Part shown: piece by piece, positions 1 to 11,560 of the stretch
How the letters are laid out: every line of letters starts with the position of its first letter
Numbering within the stretch: the stretch's first letter is position 1
From: Symsagittifera roscoffensis
Lineage: Eukaryota > Xenacoelomorpha > Acoela > Convolutidae
Direction of reading: 5' to 3'
Length of the DNA stretch: 60,000 nucleotides
Assembly (NCBI RefSeq): GCF_963678635.1
Contig: NC_087067.1
Coordinates: 54,554,233-54,614,232 of the forward strand
Position numbers and translations under genes: made by a program
Notes under the pieces: model-generated
What the model saw: only the letters and a program-made list of their open reading frames with translations
Databases searched by the model: none
What the model was told of the DNA's origin: nothing

Positions 1-96
1 AGAACTTTCGTCGGGAGGGCTTCGTCTATGGCTTTCTGCACTCGGTTTGTGTGTATGTTCTTTATAAGTGTTTTAAAATTGCTATTTTTGAATGCT

Positions 97-357
97 TTAA
101 GGTGGTTCAGTAAAAAATCCAGACTCGTTTGCTTTAAGTAAAATTTGTTCAAAAACCTCTTTAAAAGAGTTCAATATGTTCCCTCGTCGCTGACGGGGTG
201 GTTGGAGGTGAGTATGGTAGAAATGGAGGGTACTAATTGGCAAGTAGGTCCTGAGGACGAATTGTGAGGCAAGGAGTTTATGGTTATTTTTGACGCTAAG
301 TAATTTGCACTCTGAATGTAGGTGGTCAATTAGGCTCATCTTAGTACACCCAGTCAC
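97..357 (-). pseudogene. LINE ORF2 C-terminal domain fragment
   Basis: This 86-codon minus-strand frame lies downstream of the RT core. It resembles the region after the thumb in Jockey-type elements, where a histidine-containing block (SLIDHLHSECKLLSVKNN) is followed by a SQFVLRTYLP-like block and a PPRQRRG stretch. It is separated from the RT fragment by about 290 bp containing frame breaks and belongs to the same dead insertion. Confidence 0.65.
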
Positions 358-647
358 TATGTCACTATCCGCAGAGCTGCATTCTGTACTAGTTGCATTT
401 TACTTATGGATGTATCACTCGCGGCGTGAGAACAAGCTGGACAGTCGTAGTCCTAGATTGGTCCGATAAAACTTTTGTAGGTAATATTTGAAGTCTCTTT
501 CGACTGACCCCAATTTGAACCAGATAGCGTCTTCAAGACCGATATCCTGCGCATGGCTTTGCTTGCTGTGCGTTTGCAGTGTTCGGCAAAACTTAGTGAA
601 GGATCAAAAAAGACACCAAGAATTTTCGTGTGCTTTAAGACCGGCCA

Positions 648-1280
648 TTAGTCGTTCAGTGTGTTAAGATAATTACTTAAAATTTCAGAGGCATGTTTTA
701 TGTCGAGTGATTGGACGAAGGGGTGAAAATCATCGGCATATGCCTGAAAATTGACTTCTGGAGGGGAGTTAGCTGCATCCTGCTTAAAAAAAATAAAAAG
801 TGTGGGCGAGAAAACAGAACCTTGGGCGACGCCTGTGCGTACGATCCTTGATGAAAACAAGGCGCCTCTTAATTGCGTTTTGGCTTGCCTGCCGCTCATA
901 TAAATTGCAATCCATTTAGCTAAACTATCTGGTACAGTGGTGACTTCAATAGTTTTCACTAATGTGCGATGGCAGACCATGTCAAAGGCATTGGATAGAT
1001 CTAAGGTGGCTAGTATGGTTCTTTCAGGTGGTCGTTTTTGATTAAAACCATTGCTAATAAAAAGTTTGTGGAATGAATGACAGCCGTGCTGATTGTCAGC
1101 GTTAGGGAGATTCTTTGTAAGAGTAACATAGATAAAAATTTCTAAAATTTTTACTGCTGGTCTCAAAATCGAGACAGAGCGGTAAGAGTCCGATAGTTTA
1201 ACGTCTTCGGTTGATTTTGGTAGTGGGACTACTTTTGAGTTCATCCATATTTGAGGTATCTGGTTATACAATAAGGACAA
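648..1280 (-). pseudogene. LINE reverse transcriptase core fragment
   Basis: An open frame of 210 codons encodes the fingers and palm of a non-LTR reverse transcriptase, which copies element RNA into DNA at a nicked target. Visible motifs include a YRSVSILRPAVKILE block, TLDLSNAFD (palm motif A, first catalytic Asp), GVAQGSVFSPTLF (motif B) and AYADD (motif C, residues about 180-184, the catalytic Asp pair). The frame opens after the missing SKALGPDG region and closes before the thumb, so it is a fragment of a protein usually near 900-1000 residues. The catalytic residues are retained, but frame breaks on both sides make activity unlikely. Confidence 0.88.
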
Positions 1281-2250
1281 GTTGAAAGTAGGTGTTCAAA
1301 ATTAATGGCAGTTGTTACCAGATGTTTCAGGCGTACGGTGCAAAACCCGTCTGGGCCCAACGCTTTTGACGGCTTAGCTGCTTTGATTGCCTCTTCTCTT
1401 TAACATGAGAAAAAAATAAATGGAACGCTAAGCATTAGTTTCAGAGTTTTTCTTTTGGTTTTCCTCTGCTGTTTGTTAGATTTGTGGGTTCTTAGTTTCG
1501 TGTATTGTATTTATTTAGCCTCTCAGAGTTTTTTTTGCCATTAAAAGAGATGGAGTTCCGGATTCGGTTCCATTAAAGGAGCGAACCACTTTCCAGAAGT
1601 TACTGGACGACGTGTGGTAATTAAACGTCCGGAGGAATTCTTGCCATTTCGGTTTTTCCGTTTTTTTTTTATCAAATCTTGGTTTAGTTTTTTAAAATGG
1701 GGTTTGAGTGGTTCTCTACTCTGATTTTATCGTGCTCTTGTGCGAGTATTTAAGTTTCGGCTGTTAAGGCAGGTGTTTAAAAACAATGGCGTCCTGCCGG
1801 AATATGGCGCCGGGCCGCCGTCAAAATTGTTTCTTAAAATTTTTTCCGCGATGTTAACGTCTTTCTTCAGTGAGCTCGTCCCAGTTGGCTTTGTTGAAGT
1901 TTCTGAAAGTCTTAGCCTTGAAAGAGATATCCTCTGTTAGAGGGAGACTTATTAAATAAAATAGATAGATGGTCTGACCCTAAAGTTAAAAGTGTTTTTC
2001 AATTTATAAAGAGTAAGAGGGAGGATGATGCTAAGGTTAAGTCTGGAGTTGAGGAGCTTGAGTTTCCGAACGGTAGAATAGTTTGAGTTTGGTTGTTTAG
2101 AGGGGTGAAGTCTGAGTCAGTAATTTCTGCACCTAAAGAGGTGCCTCTGTTTTCCTCCGCTATGTTTGAGTATCAGGAGAGTGGGCATTTGCATTTCCCA
2201 TAACAATTGCATTGTCTTGCACGAGCAACTGCGTAATGAAAGTTTTATAA

Positions 2251-2934
2251 TTCTGTGCGCCCAAACACGGGAGGGGCTTTCGGTACCATTTGCGGCGACT
2301 GGTCGCGCGTGGGGTCCACGAAGGCGGCACCATTGGACCGTGCGCTTTTTGCTGCTCTGATAGTGGCTTTGTTTAATAAATTGCGCGAAACCAACTATCC
2401 ACTCGAATCTGCCCGCACATAAAGTGCCACACGGAACTAACTCTAGTGGGCTAACTAGTGGTTACTGTTGCTACACTCTTCTAATGAGTTTACCCTGGAA
2501 TGTGGATATCGAATTCATTTTCAATTTTTTGTCAAGTACCTTCCGTCCGTTTTGACGAAAACTTAGAGGAATTCCTTGCGCTAAGTCAAATCTGTATTTT
2601 TTGTCTCACTGATATAGGTCTGTCGTTGAAGTGTTTTTACGAGTCGTAGTTAAAAGCTGCCGATTAAAGATGACAGCCTGGTTGAATTATTTTAGCAAAA
2701 CTAACTCATAGTTTTTTTCTGACTGATCATATAATCAATCAAATCCTCCGCAAAAGACACTCCCAGTTGCTTAAGATCTGATTGCGGCTTTCGACACAGT
2801 GACTCACTTGTTGCTCATCTTTTTCAATATTTTCATGTAACCACTTCCTCTTCAATTCAAAACCAAAATTCAACTGAAATGGCAGCCAAATTATCCCTAG
2901 TCAAATTCAATCTACTTTGAAATGAACGTAGTTC
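2251..2934. other. Unannotated stretch before the first R1 repeat
   Basis: No coding, RNA or repeat signal was recognised here. A short GC-richer patch near 2270-2345 has an open plus-strand frame without family resemblance. The stretch is either intron of the FTSJ1-like gene or intergenic DNA. Confidence 0.4.
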
Positions 2935-3375
2935 ACACTCTTATATACGTCTTGGTGAGTATTTTTAGGTTTTTTTTCAGGAAAAAGCTTAAAATTTGTT
3001 CATGCTCAATTTTGATTTTTCGCGGTTTGACTTGTGATTTTTTTTTGAGTTCAGTGCTTTTCCATTGTTAAAAGGAAGGCAAACTCCACTATCGAACTGC
3101 AAAATTGTAAAGTGATCGACTTCTAATTTCGAAATTGAAAATTAATAATCAGATTTCCCAGCGCAATAAAAGTTTTGCTTATTGATCCAGTTTTCTCAAA
3201 TTGGGTTAATTTTTTTTTAAATGTTCATCATAAATTGTTCTTACAAATTCAGAGAGCTTCAATGCCATCTATTTTTTTCTTCGACTTTTGTTGAAGGTTT
3301 GTGAAAAAACAAGTCAGTTTTTTTTCAGTTTCCTTGCTTTCATTACTCTTTACCAACTGTCAGTTGGCTGTTTCA
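2935..3375 (+). repeat. Dispersed repeat R1, copy 1
   Basis: This AT-rich segment shares an ordered series of blocks with 8835-9215 and 20035-20430. The blocks are an ATATA-GTCTTGGTG-like start, AGGAAAAAG followed by AAATTTGTTCA, TTTTTCGCGGTTTGAC, AAGGAAGGCAAACTC, CAGTTTTCTCAAATTGGG and a closing CAACTGTCAGTTGGCTG. There is no coding capacity or terminal structure. The family is unnamed here. Confidence 0.7.
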
Positions 3376-3795
3376 TTTTCAAATTTAAAAATATAAAGTG
3401 TCAATTAAAATAGTTCTAAAGTTTCGAGCTATAAGGCCATAAACGTTTTTCTTTTACGTTCGAAGTTTGAAATTCAAGACTAAAAGTTTTTAAAAGAAAG
3501 ATTTAGTAGTTTTTTCCGACCTAGTGGCAGTCATTCTACTCACTTTTTACGTTTGAGTTGCATCGTAAGGGGTTCGAAGCTCTGCTTCACTTCTCTTGAA
3601 TAATTTTTAAAAAGCTTATTCTTACTCTCGCGGCCTGTTGAACGAATTTCGAGAAGTCCTGAAAATTTTTGCCAGGGCGCTGAGCTCACATTAGTTTTCC
3701 TTGCTTTATGTAGTTTTGAGTTTTTTGTCCTTGAGAAAAATTCAACTAAAATTAGTTGATGATAAATGAAAGCAGCCGGCGACTGTTTTGTTTAG

Positions 3796-4259
3796 TTCTT
3801 GCTGCTCTCAATATAACTACCCACATCTTGAAGGAGGGGGGCACTTTCGTGGCTAAAGTGTTCCGTGGCAAAGACATCGACATTTTATGCAAGCAGTTGG
3901 AGCTCTACTTTGACAAGCTGTGTCTGGCGAAGCCACGCAGCAGTCGCACCAGTTCTCTGGAGGCGTTTGTGGTGTGCAATGGGTTCCACATGCCCCCCAA
4001 CTGCAGACCCTCTCTGTTCAACCCCCTACTCAACCCAGACAGTTGTCTGCAGTGGGACAGTCTGACGGAGGAGGAGCGGGTGGTGCTGCCCTACGTGTCC
4101 TGTGGGGACTTGAGTGGCTTCGACTCTGATTGTAGCTACCCTCTCAACATGCAAGGACACGCCCCCTACCAGTACAGAGAGCCAGTGCAGCCGCCCATAA
4201 ACCCGCCCTATGAACATGCAGTGAAGTTGAAGCGGGCTAATATGTTGCAGCAGCCATAG
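3796..4259 (+). CDS. FTSJ1: FTSJ1/TRM7-type tRNA 2'-O-methyltransferase, last exon
   Basis: This exon encodes the C-terminal part of an RrmJ/FtsJ-fold, SAM-dependent 2'-O-methyltransferase. The family methylates nucleotides 32 and 34 of the tRNA anticodon loop in the cytoplasm, in complexes with THADA/TRM732- and WDR6-type partners. Visible hallmarks are LAALNITTHILKEGG, then TFVAKVFRGKD carrying the conserved catalytic Lys, then KPRSSRTSSLEAFVVC with the Ser-rich substrate loop. The animal TRM7 tail follows, with VSCGDLSGFDSD, SYPLN and QPPINPPYEHA. The acceptor is TTTAG ending at 3795, and the exon begins at the second base of a codon. Upstream exons with the GAPDVTG motif were not found in 2.3-3.75 kb, so the preceding intron is long or leaves the window. 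The tail is shorter than in human FTSJ1. TAG closes the frame at 4257-4259. Confidence 0.93.
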
Positions 4260-4492
4260 TACACAGAGGACGAGTACTTGATATTAATCAGTCAAGACTG
4301 ATGGCCAATATCGATTTTCGAGTCGCGCATTGACTTGGAGATAGCGAAGCAAAGCAATGAATGAATCGAAAAAGTATCTATAGAATAACTGATTACTCTT
4401 TCAGATTCTTGTTCAACTGAGCCTCTAGTTTAGCGTTCTGTTGCTGTGTATGTATGAATTAGCATCAAAATATCATTAGAACTCAATCGTTA

Positions 4493-4498
4493 AATAAA
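4493..4498 (+). promoter_or_regulatory. Poly(A) signal of the FTSJ1-like gene
   Basis: An AATAAA hexamer lies about 235 bp after the stop codon, with an overlapping second AATAAA at 4498-4503. It is the first such motif downstream and a plausible 3' end of the transcript. Confidence 0.6.
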
Positions 4499-4499
4499 A

Positions 4500-5912
4500 T
4501 AAAATATTCATAAATTTCTGCTTTTTTCGCTAATTAAGAGATGGTAATAAAACATGGCTGCGTGATTTTTATGGTGGCCCCTGGGAAATATTAAGGCTGT
4601 TATCAGTTCTATCGACGATCATTTCGGGGATATGGGTTCCTGGGGCGAGCACCTTATCGTCGCATATCTCCACCTCTCTTTAACTTTTATCCCTGCTCTC
4701 CCTCTCGCAATGCTTCAAATATTAGCATATCTTTTTTGTATGGTGCTTTATGATGCGGTATCGAGGAGGAATGAGCGCCGCAAAAGAGATTCAAAAGGCA
4801 GCATTTCACAGCAAAGCAAACAGGCGCTCTGCCGCTGACGCATCATTACAAACAGTAGGAAAGGGAAGGGAAGGGAAGAAAAGGACTCTCTGCCTCCTCG
4901 GCTGAAGCTTCTCTACCAGAACAGCCTCCCATTCAACAGACTGGACAATTTGCCTCTTGTTAGCCAAAAGTACAAACTTGTCTTCTGTCTGTATAAAATG
5001 GAATTGAAACCAATGAAACGTGCAAATTCATTAATCGAGTATCCAAGATTTTAAATTGTCTGGGTTACTAAGAGGTGCAAACTGGAACAAAGATGTCAAA
5101 TGTTCAGTCTGCTTTGCGCACTGTATGTGTGGGACTACTTCTGCGTTTTAATTAGTTGTACAAAGCAGCTTACTTTTTCTCCTCGCTTCCATCAATCCAT
5201 ACTTTATTCTGTATTCATTCATGGCTTACGTGCAATTTAGCTGCAGGCACGTAGCATGAATACGTATGTATGTTTAATGCGTGCAAGGTAAGCTCACGTA
5301 ATTTCCCCTGTTCCACTATTTTACCATCCATGCCTCACACTGCTCCCCTTGGCACAGCAGCGAGAGAAGAGAAGTGAGGGAGAAAAAGATAGATGGATAT
5401 ACGTGGAAGGAATACTGTAGCTATGAATATATATCATACAGAATACATTGTTGTGTGTTGCGTGCGTTGTACGATGAGGTGCAAAAGAGAAAGATAAAAT
5501 AGGGCAGAGTAGAATTGTATCTGCTGCTGCTGCTGCTATTTCCACTATCTTTCTCCTTCCTATCGCCCCCCTGTCGTCTCCACTGGCCCCCAACTTACAC
5601 TCACAACAACAACAGAGCACAACACCCCACACGCCACGCCAAACAAGTTGCTGATCAGATCCCTGCCGACCATTCAAATGTTGTTGTCGAAATACACACT
5701 TAAATAGAAATCTGCCGAATCAATCTCACAATGTTAATGCTGCTCTCTCTCTCTCATTGCCTCTTTCCGATGCCTTATCTCCTTGTGAATAATTCCCACT
5801 AATCTCTTCGATTGCATTACCATGCGGAAGCCATTGTTTATTTCAAAGGAGCAGAACAAAAACAAAACTGCTCTATGATAGGCAATAAACAAAACAGCAC
5901 ACATGGTTGTCG

Positions 5913-5946
<34 letters not shown>

Positions 5947-6230
5947 AAGGACTCTTCTTGTTCTTCTTCTCGTTAGCCACCCACGCGATGATTGTATATT
6001 CTACCGAGCAGCAATAGACAGTTTCACATTTTATTATCCGACATCAAAAGCGATAATACTTCCTCAAAACGGTAAGTCTGAGCAAAATTGAATAAATTCA
6101 TGGCAGAGTTGCAGGTAAGAGTGCCTCCTGTCTTCCTGTTTGCTTCCGTCTAGGACATATTAGCCTCATTTGAAGCGTCGTATCTGAGCTCAAAAATAAA
6201 CAAATCTAGCAAGAACGTGTGTAAGTTATA
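4500..6230. other. Intergenic DNA with simple repeats
   Basis: No gene was recognised. The stretch holds a GGGAA-type run (4858-4880), a (CTG)5 run at 5521-5535, CT-rich patches near 5740 and a (CTG)11 run at 5914-5946. Short ORFs of about 60-118 codons are low-complexity and have no family features. Confidence 0.5.
5914..5946 (+). repeat. (CTG)11 microsatellite
   Basis: Eleven uninterrupted CTG triplets lie in noncoding DNA. A shorter uninterrupted CTG run lies at 5521-5535. Confidence 0.95.
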
Positions 6231-6519
6231 GAGATCTTTTTTTCTAATTTTCTACATTATTTTCTACTAGATGTTCACTAAATGAAAGCGAAATGGCGCA
6301 AAAAATGTTTCTGATTTCAAGTTTCAAAATGGATTTTAAGGTTAACAATCACCAGTAAAAATACCTTTTGATCTAGTTTTCTCAAATTAGGTATCTAAAA
6401 AGTCCATTCATTTGTTTAAATAAATGCCAGTAGTCAGCGGCCAATTTTCTGTTATTTATTTTCTGCACGTGTAAGTGTTAATAAATGAAGTGATTTATCA
6501 CTTATTTAGGTCATGTGTA

Positions 6520-7012
6520 TTTTTTGAAGGAAACATTCAGTAAATTTGATCACACTCAAATTTGTTCTGTCGCAGTTTGAAAGTGGACTTCAATTTTCAG
6601 GTTTCGGCAGAATGATAAAATGATATGATCCAGTGTTGCAAAGTTTGGTCGGACAAATAATATTTTGGAAACTCAAAATGTTGCAACTTGTTTTTTTTTT
6701 GAAAATTTTTAGCATATTCTTAATGACAATTTTACTACAGCTGACCAAATTTTATTGATATTTAGCATATTTTGAATGGTATTTTTAATAAAGCTGACCA
6801 AATTTTAGAAAACAAGATCAATAAATATTTTTTTCATTCCATGGGTATCTGAACATAGATTCTACTTTTGAAACTACAGCTTATTTCTACTTTCGTAATT
6901 GGACTGCATAGATTACTTTTTAAAAAGTTTAACCGCTCCATTCCCTAGCGGTAAGTTCTGATAGTAAACAAAAAAATTATATACATTGACTATTTTCCAA
7001 CTCTGTTGATAT
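6520..7012 (+). repeat. Dispersed repeat R1, diverged copy
   Basis: The R1 block with AAATTTGATCACACTCAAATT and CAGTTTGA lies near 6540-6590. The closing CCAACTCTGTTGATATGTTT block lies near 6995-7012. Between them is an imperfect two-copy direct repeat of about 56 bp (about 6707-6810) ending in CAGCTGACCAAATTTTA. The copy is more diverged than 2935-3375. Confidence 0.45.
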
Positions 7013-7063
7013 GTTTACGATGCTTTAGGCAACTTTTTGTTGGAGAACTTGTATACTTTACGT

Positions 7064-7404
7064 CAGGGGCGGATCTAGGATTTTCTCGAGGGGGCGGATT
7101 TTCAAAAAAATTTCGACCAAATTGATTTTCTGTTTTGACCCTGTTTTGGTCAAACTTTTTGCGCCACAGGCAAAATTCTGAAAAAACAGGCCAAAAAAAA
7201 GTATTTTTAGGCGTTTTTTTGAAAAATTTTGACCAGAAAGTCACCTTTCGTTGGCGCATGCTCCGCCCTAAAAATTAGTAAACGGCGCCTTTAGAAAAAT
7301 TTTTGGGTCGGTTAACCAAAAATGGGTATTTCCAAAATACTACAAAGGGGGACCCTTTGGGTAGGCAGGGGGTCGAATCCCTGAGGGGGAAGCGTCCGTC
7401 CCGG
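7064..7404 (+). mobile_element. hAT-type MITE, copy 1, with 8-bp target duplication
   Basis: The element is 341 bp and noncoding. It starts CAGGGGCGGATCTAGGAT and ends GCGTCCGTCCCGG, a worn inverted match of the start. It is flanked by a perfect 8-bp duplication, CTTTACGT, at 7056-7063 and 7405-7412. An 8-bp duplication with CAGGGG-type ends is the hAT superfamily signature. The interior is about 80 percent similar by eye to 7617-8009. Confidence 0.88.
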
Positions 7405-7616
7405 CTTTACGTACAGTAAAGCATCTGAAAAAAGTTGGCAGTGACTTCACTTCGAAACTTACGGCAGTGTTGTATTTCCAAGCTTCTGTAGATCAATGAA
7501 TCAAAAACTGTGTTTTTCTAGAATTCTTGATAATATTCAGTTGACAGTTTTTTTTTCAAAACACTCCAGATCCAGGGCTTCACATAACAAACAATGAATT
7601 TATCTTTTATTTTGTC

Positions 7617-8009
7617 CAGGGGCGGATCTAGGATTTTCTCGAGGGTGGGCGGATTTTCAAAAAGTTTTCGAAAATTTTGTCGATTTTTTTTAAGTCGACA
7701 AAATTGATTTTTCGAGCTCTCCCAAAGCACTGTTTTGTCCCTATTTTGGCCAAAGTTTCTGCGCCGCACGCAAAATTTTAATAAAAAAATAGGCCAAAAA
7801 AGGCGTTTTTAGGCACTTTTTGGAAAATTTTGACCGAAAGTTGCGTTTTTTCGGCGCGCGCTCCCCCCTCAAAATTAGTATATATTGGCGCCTTTAGAAA
7901 AATTTTAAGGTTGGTCGCCCAAAACTGGATTTCTTAAAAGTACCAAAGGGGGGACCCTTTGGGTCGGCAGGGGATCAAATCCCTGAGGAGAGGGGGGCGT
8001 CCGCCCCTG
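7617..8009 (+). mobile_element. hAT-type MITE, copy 2, with 8-bp target duplication
   Basis: The element is 393 bp, with inverted ends CAGGGGCGG and CCGCCCCTG that match perfectly over 9 bp. It is flanked by a perfect 8-bp duplication, ATTTTGTC, at 7609-7616 and 8010-8017. There is no coding capacity, so it would depend on a transposase supplied elsewhere. It has the same family and orientation as copy 1, only 212 bp away, but its own target duplication shows an independent insertion. Confidence 0.93.
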
Positions 8010-8017
8010 ATTTTGTC

Positions 8018-8834
8018 TGATGTTCATTGTTCGGAAAACGGTCTGTGGATCACTTGTAATTTCAACCCGTGTTTCTAAAAAACGCATACTTTAAGCTTTC
8101 AAGTTCTTGCAGTTGTTCATGTTGAGACCTAACTGTGGCCTATGGCGGGTGTAAAAACAGCAGGAACAACAGCAAAAACTTGAACGCTTAAAGTATGAGA
8201 TTTTTTGAAAACCTGTTGGTGATTCAAAGACCGTTTGCAAAAATGAAAATCATACTCAATAAAAGATAAATTCATTGTTTCGTATCTGAAGCCCTGAATC
8301 TAGAGTGTTTTGCAAAAATTTTCCCGCTGGAAGGATCCTACAAATGACTTCATATTCCTGTTGAGTAATAACTGGCATACGGATGTTTTTACATCCGCCA
8401 TTTCGAACATCTCGAAGAAAGTTCGCATGTAATCAAGTTCAGCATCATAGTTTTAACTTTTCAAAAGCTGAGTTCAAAATTTTTTATGTTGAATCAGTGT
8501 TGTAACTGCTAGGTTGAATTTGGCATATTTAGTCAGCTTTTTGAAATAGGTTTCTCTGACTTTCAAATCAACTTTCATTCCATATTAAGCCAATGTTTAT
8601 ATTTTGGAAGCTGAACGTGTTCTCTCTCTAGGACAGTTTTTCTCGGCGACATTGAGTTAACAAAATTCAAAATGAAAGTTTTCGACTTTTCAAGGGCATT
8701 CTCATCATTATCACGTAGTTTTTCTTGAGTTCGACGGTAGAGTATTCTGTTTTTGTCATGGCTCGTTTGTAAAACTCATCTTCTGATTTTGATTATAGGG
8801 AAGTGTTTGAGAGACGATGAACGATTTGTCAGAA
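8018..8834. other. AT-rich unannotated stretch
   Basis: No gene was seen. The flanks of MITE copy 2 (about 7540-7610 and 8018-8110) and the segment 8160-8320 look like diverged inverted relatives: both contain a GTTTTTTGCAAAACACTC-like block and a CTTTTAT-CATTG block. This suggests an old repeat into which the MITE inserted. Confidence 0.35.
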
Positions 8835-9215
8835 TCTTATATAGGTCGTGGTGGTTTTTTTGTTTTTAGGAAAAGTCCTAAAGTTTGTTCAGGCTCAAAT
8901 TTATTTTTCGGGGCAAGGAAAGGAAGGCAAACTCTACGATCGATCAGCGAAAGTTAAAAGGTCACGAAAACGTGATCGACCTTTGTTTCGAAAATGGAAT
9001 TTAATTCATATAGACCCAGTTTTCTCAAATAAGATTTTTTTATTTCAAAAAAGTGCCAATCAAAAACTGTTCTAGAAATTCGAGCTTCAAGGGCATTATT
9101 TTTTCAAATTCAAAAGTTGAGATTTTTTCAAAAAAAAAAAATAACATGTCAGTTGTTTTCTGTTTAATTGCATTCATTGACTGTTTTCCAACTGTCTGTT
9201 GGCTATGTTTATAAT
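8835..9215 (+). repeat. Dispersed repeat R1, copy 2
   Basis: This carries the same ordered blocks as 2935-3375: TATAGGTCGTGGTG, AGGAAAAGTCCTAAAGTTTG, AAGGAAGGCAAACTCTACG, CCCAGTTTTCTCAAAT and CCAACTGTCTGTTGGCTATG. It is noncoding, and the short plus-strand ORF inside it has no protein family features. Confidence 0.7.
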
Positions 9216-10163
9216 CTTCGTGCAAAGGCCTGATAGCATCCATTTGCTCGCCGCCACGGAAATCTTCACCTAAAAAAAATCATATTACGAATTGTTATGT
9301 TATGTAGCTCTTGATTAGAAAGAGTTGATGCGGCCATTTTATGTTCTAAATGTTTTTTGTAGAGGCCTGAGAGCGGCCATATAAAATTAACTATATCCTT
9401 ATCGTGTTCGTTTTGCTCTTTTTTTTCTGAAAATGAGAGAAAAAAAAACAGATATTCATATCTTATTTTTTTCTGAAAATGAGAATGAAATCAGATGGTG
9501 ATCAGAGCGTCAGATTTTTAATTTAGAGTTGCAAGTTTTCACCTCACATCTGGTGATAACCTAATCCAAAGTAGGATTTGTCTTTTGTGCCAAGGATCTT
9601 TAAGATGCTCTGAGCCGATTTTTTAACCTTGCGGTAAGCAAGTTCATTGGGAGCGGGTACTAGACTTTTTTCCGGTACAGAATGGTCAATTTACTAGGAA
9701 ATGTAAATTCCACGACTGCTGACACGCAGACTGCTGGCATGCTCAATTTCTTGAAAACGTAAATAAACTGCCATCTTTTAGGTTTTAGGCAGTAGTTAGT
9801 GGACGTTCGTTTCAAGTAATACCTTTTTTTAAATAAAATTCTTGAAAAAAGAACGTTTTTTTTATATTCTTGATTTTCGCACTAGTTTTTGTCGGCTCAT
9901 TTTTCATCTTTTTACTTGCTTGCAAGCTGGCTGTTTATTTTATTTGGCACGTTTTTTCTGGGCAAAAGAAAAATTTGTTTAAAATTGAATTGTCGGACTT
10001 TCGTTTGTCTGCTCAAGTTTTGTCTGCCACGTTGCCAAAACATCACGGGGATTTTTCTTGCGCTGTAAGCAACTTTCATTGTAGTTTCAAGTGACAGTGT
10101 TGTTCATTCTAGTTTCAGGGGGACTTGAAAGATTTTAAAGTTACATATTTTTTCTTATAAAAT
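9216..10163. other. AT-rich repeat-derived stretch
   Basis: No gene was recognised. A TTTTTCTGAAAATGAGA block is duplicated near 9423 and 9471. The end of the stretch (about 9885-10095) shares phrases such as GTCGGCTCATTTTTC and CAACTTTCATTGTAGTTTC with 26300-26320 and 31780-31805, so it is a dispersed repeat fragment. Confidence 0.35.
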
Positions 10164-10399
10164 CACATTTTTCTTCGGCTTAGCTGGTGACTACTCAAAG
10201 AATACCGGCTTGTTTGCTACATCACTGACTTTTCTTGAACTTGAAGCAATTTTCTTGAACTTGAAGCAAGAAACTACAATGAACAACACATACAATAGCA
10301 ACTGCAATAAAAATTGCTTCAAGTTCAAGAAAAGTCAGTGATGTAGCAAACAAGCCGGAATTCTTTGAGCAGTCACCAGCTAAGCCGAAGAAAAATGTG
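10164..10399. repeat. Long foldback (about 90-bp inverted repeat)
   Basis: The left arm 10164-10253 and right arm 10309-10399 are reverse complements with only two mismatches seen by eye. They are separated by a loop of about 55 bp. The loop begins with a second direct copy of TTTCTTGAACTTGAAGCAA (10251-10269). A transcript through it would form a near-perfect hairpin of about 90 bp. It could be a foldback transposon, a recent inverted duplication or a small-RNA precursor. Confidence 0.9.
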
Positions 10400-11551
10400 C
10401 CTGCTCAAAGGTTGTCGGCTTTGTTTTCTCTTCGTAATTTTTGTTCCGTTGCTAGCTTGATATTGAAATGTCTGGCTTGTTTTTTCTAAAACTAAGTTCT
10501 CTCGGGAGATCGAGAAATTTTAATTTTGATAGACCTAGTTTTTTCTACTTTTTTTGCTTTTTTTTCGACTTCTTTAAATTTTAATTTTGATAGACCTATT
10601 TTTTTCACTTTTTTCTTTTTTTCGACTTTTTTGTTTTTTATGTTTGTGTCCCATGCTTGATTCATAATAATGTCGTCAATTTTTAAAATGTACTTTAAAG
10701 CTAAAAGTATTATAATTTCAAGTTCTATAACTAATGGTAACCTTGATGCTAGAAGAAATTCTATGAAATCCTCAAAATTTTCCATATTCTTCTGGCATTT
10801 GAAGTGTCTTCAGCCAATCATATGTTGCCGTATGTAGATTAAATCTAGTAATAATGGTATGATCTGGGCAAGAGTTCAGATCAGAGATCTTTTTATTGTG
10901 ACATTTACGAAATCGACATACTAGAGCACTATTAATTTTGTCTTAAGCAGCTACATTTTCGAGCTCAACAGCCATCTACTTTAATAGGAAATAGGAGGCC
11001 TCGTACTGAATTTCTCCTTTCTCCCCCGCTTCATTCATTTTGGTGTCTGTTAAGCATTGGTTGCAAAGCTGTTTAGTCAGCAGATTCATCTCTTTAAATT
11101 TTAATGCTTCCTATGGAATCTTTTTCGAACTCGTTATAACGGTTGTTGGGGCTTTTTGGACCTTCTTGAGATTGCTCAGTTCTTCTTCTAACAAGCCGAT
11201 TTGTGATTTCTTGTTGCGGATCGAGCCAATCTTTGTGTCCTTGTTGCCACACTAGCCCATTTTTATAAGTTCCCACCGTTCGGTGCAACTCGTACACGTT
11301 CATGTTGTCAGTGATGCTTACTTTAAACAAAATCCGCCTGTCCAGTTTACATTTTAGCGCGCTTCACGATTTGTTGATCCGAAATTTTCCTGTAATCTAC
11401 TATCATGAGCTGGCTCATTAATATTTTTCTGTAGACAGCGGCTATCCAATAGTTTACTCAACTGGTCGAATCATGTCAAATATGGTTATAAATAATATGT
11501 TGATCACAGCAATTAGCTTAATTCAATCAGATGAAAATTAAAAGAATGAGA
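10400..11551. other. Unannotated AT-rich stretch
   Basis: No gene was recognised. A direct repeat of about 35 bp (near 10515-10550 and 10572-10607) contains AAATTTTAATTTTGATAGACC. The short ORFs here are low-complexity. Confidence 0.35.
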
Positions 11552-11560
11552 GGTAATAAT

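Larger units (their letters stand above)
1..2250 (-). mobile_element. Decayed non-LTR retrotransposon (Jockey/CR1-like LINE)
   Basis: Read on the minus strand, this stretch carries pieces of a LINE ORF2 in the expected order. The end of an apurinic-type endonuclease lies near 2140-1940, with a TPDLT-like block and an SDHL motif. A linker with NKANWDELTEERR lies near 1900-1850. The entry to the reverse transcriptase, with SKALGPDGF, lies near 1375-1340. The RT core is at 1280-648, and the C-terminal domain, with SLIDHLHSECKLLSVK, is at 357-97. Pieces sit in different frames with stops between them, so the copy is dead. The 3' end runs off the left edge, and the 5' limit near 2250 is my estimate. 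Assignment to the Jockey/CR1 group is from motif style only. Confidence 0.85.

Noticed and set aside
5321-5677. 118-codon minus-strand ORF
   Set aside because: Low-complexity sequence with Cys, Ala and Ser/Phe runs, no family feature and simple repeats inside; nothing supports coding.
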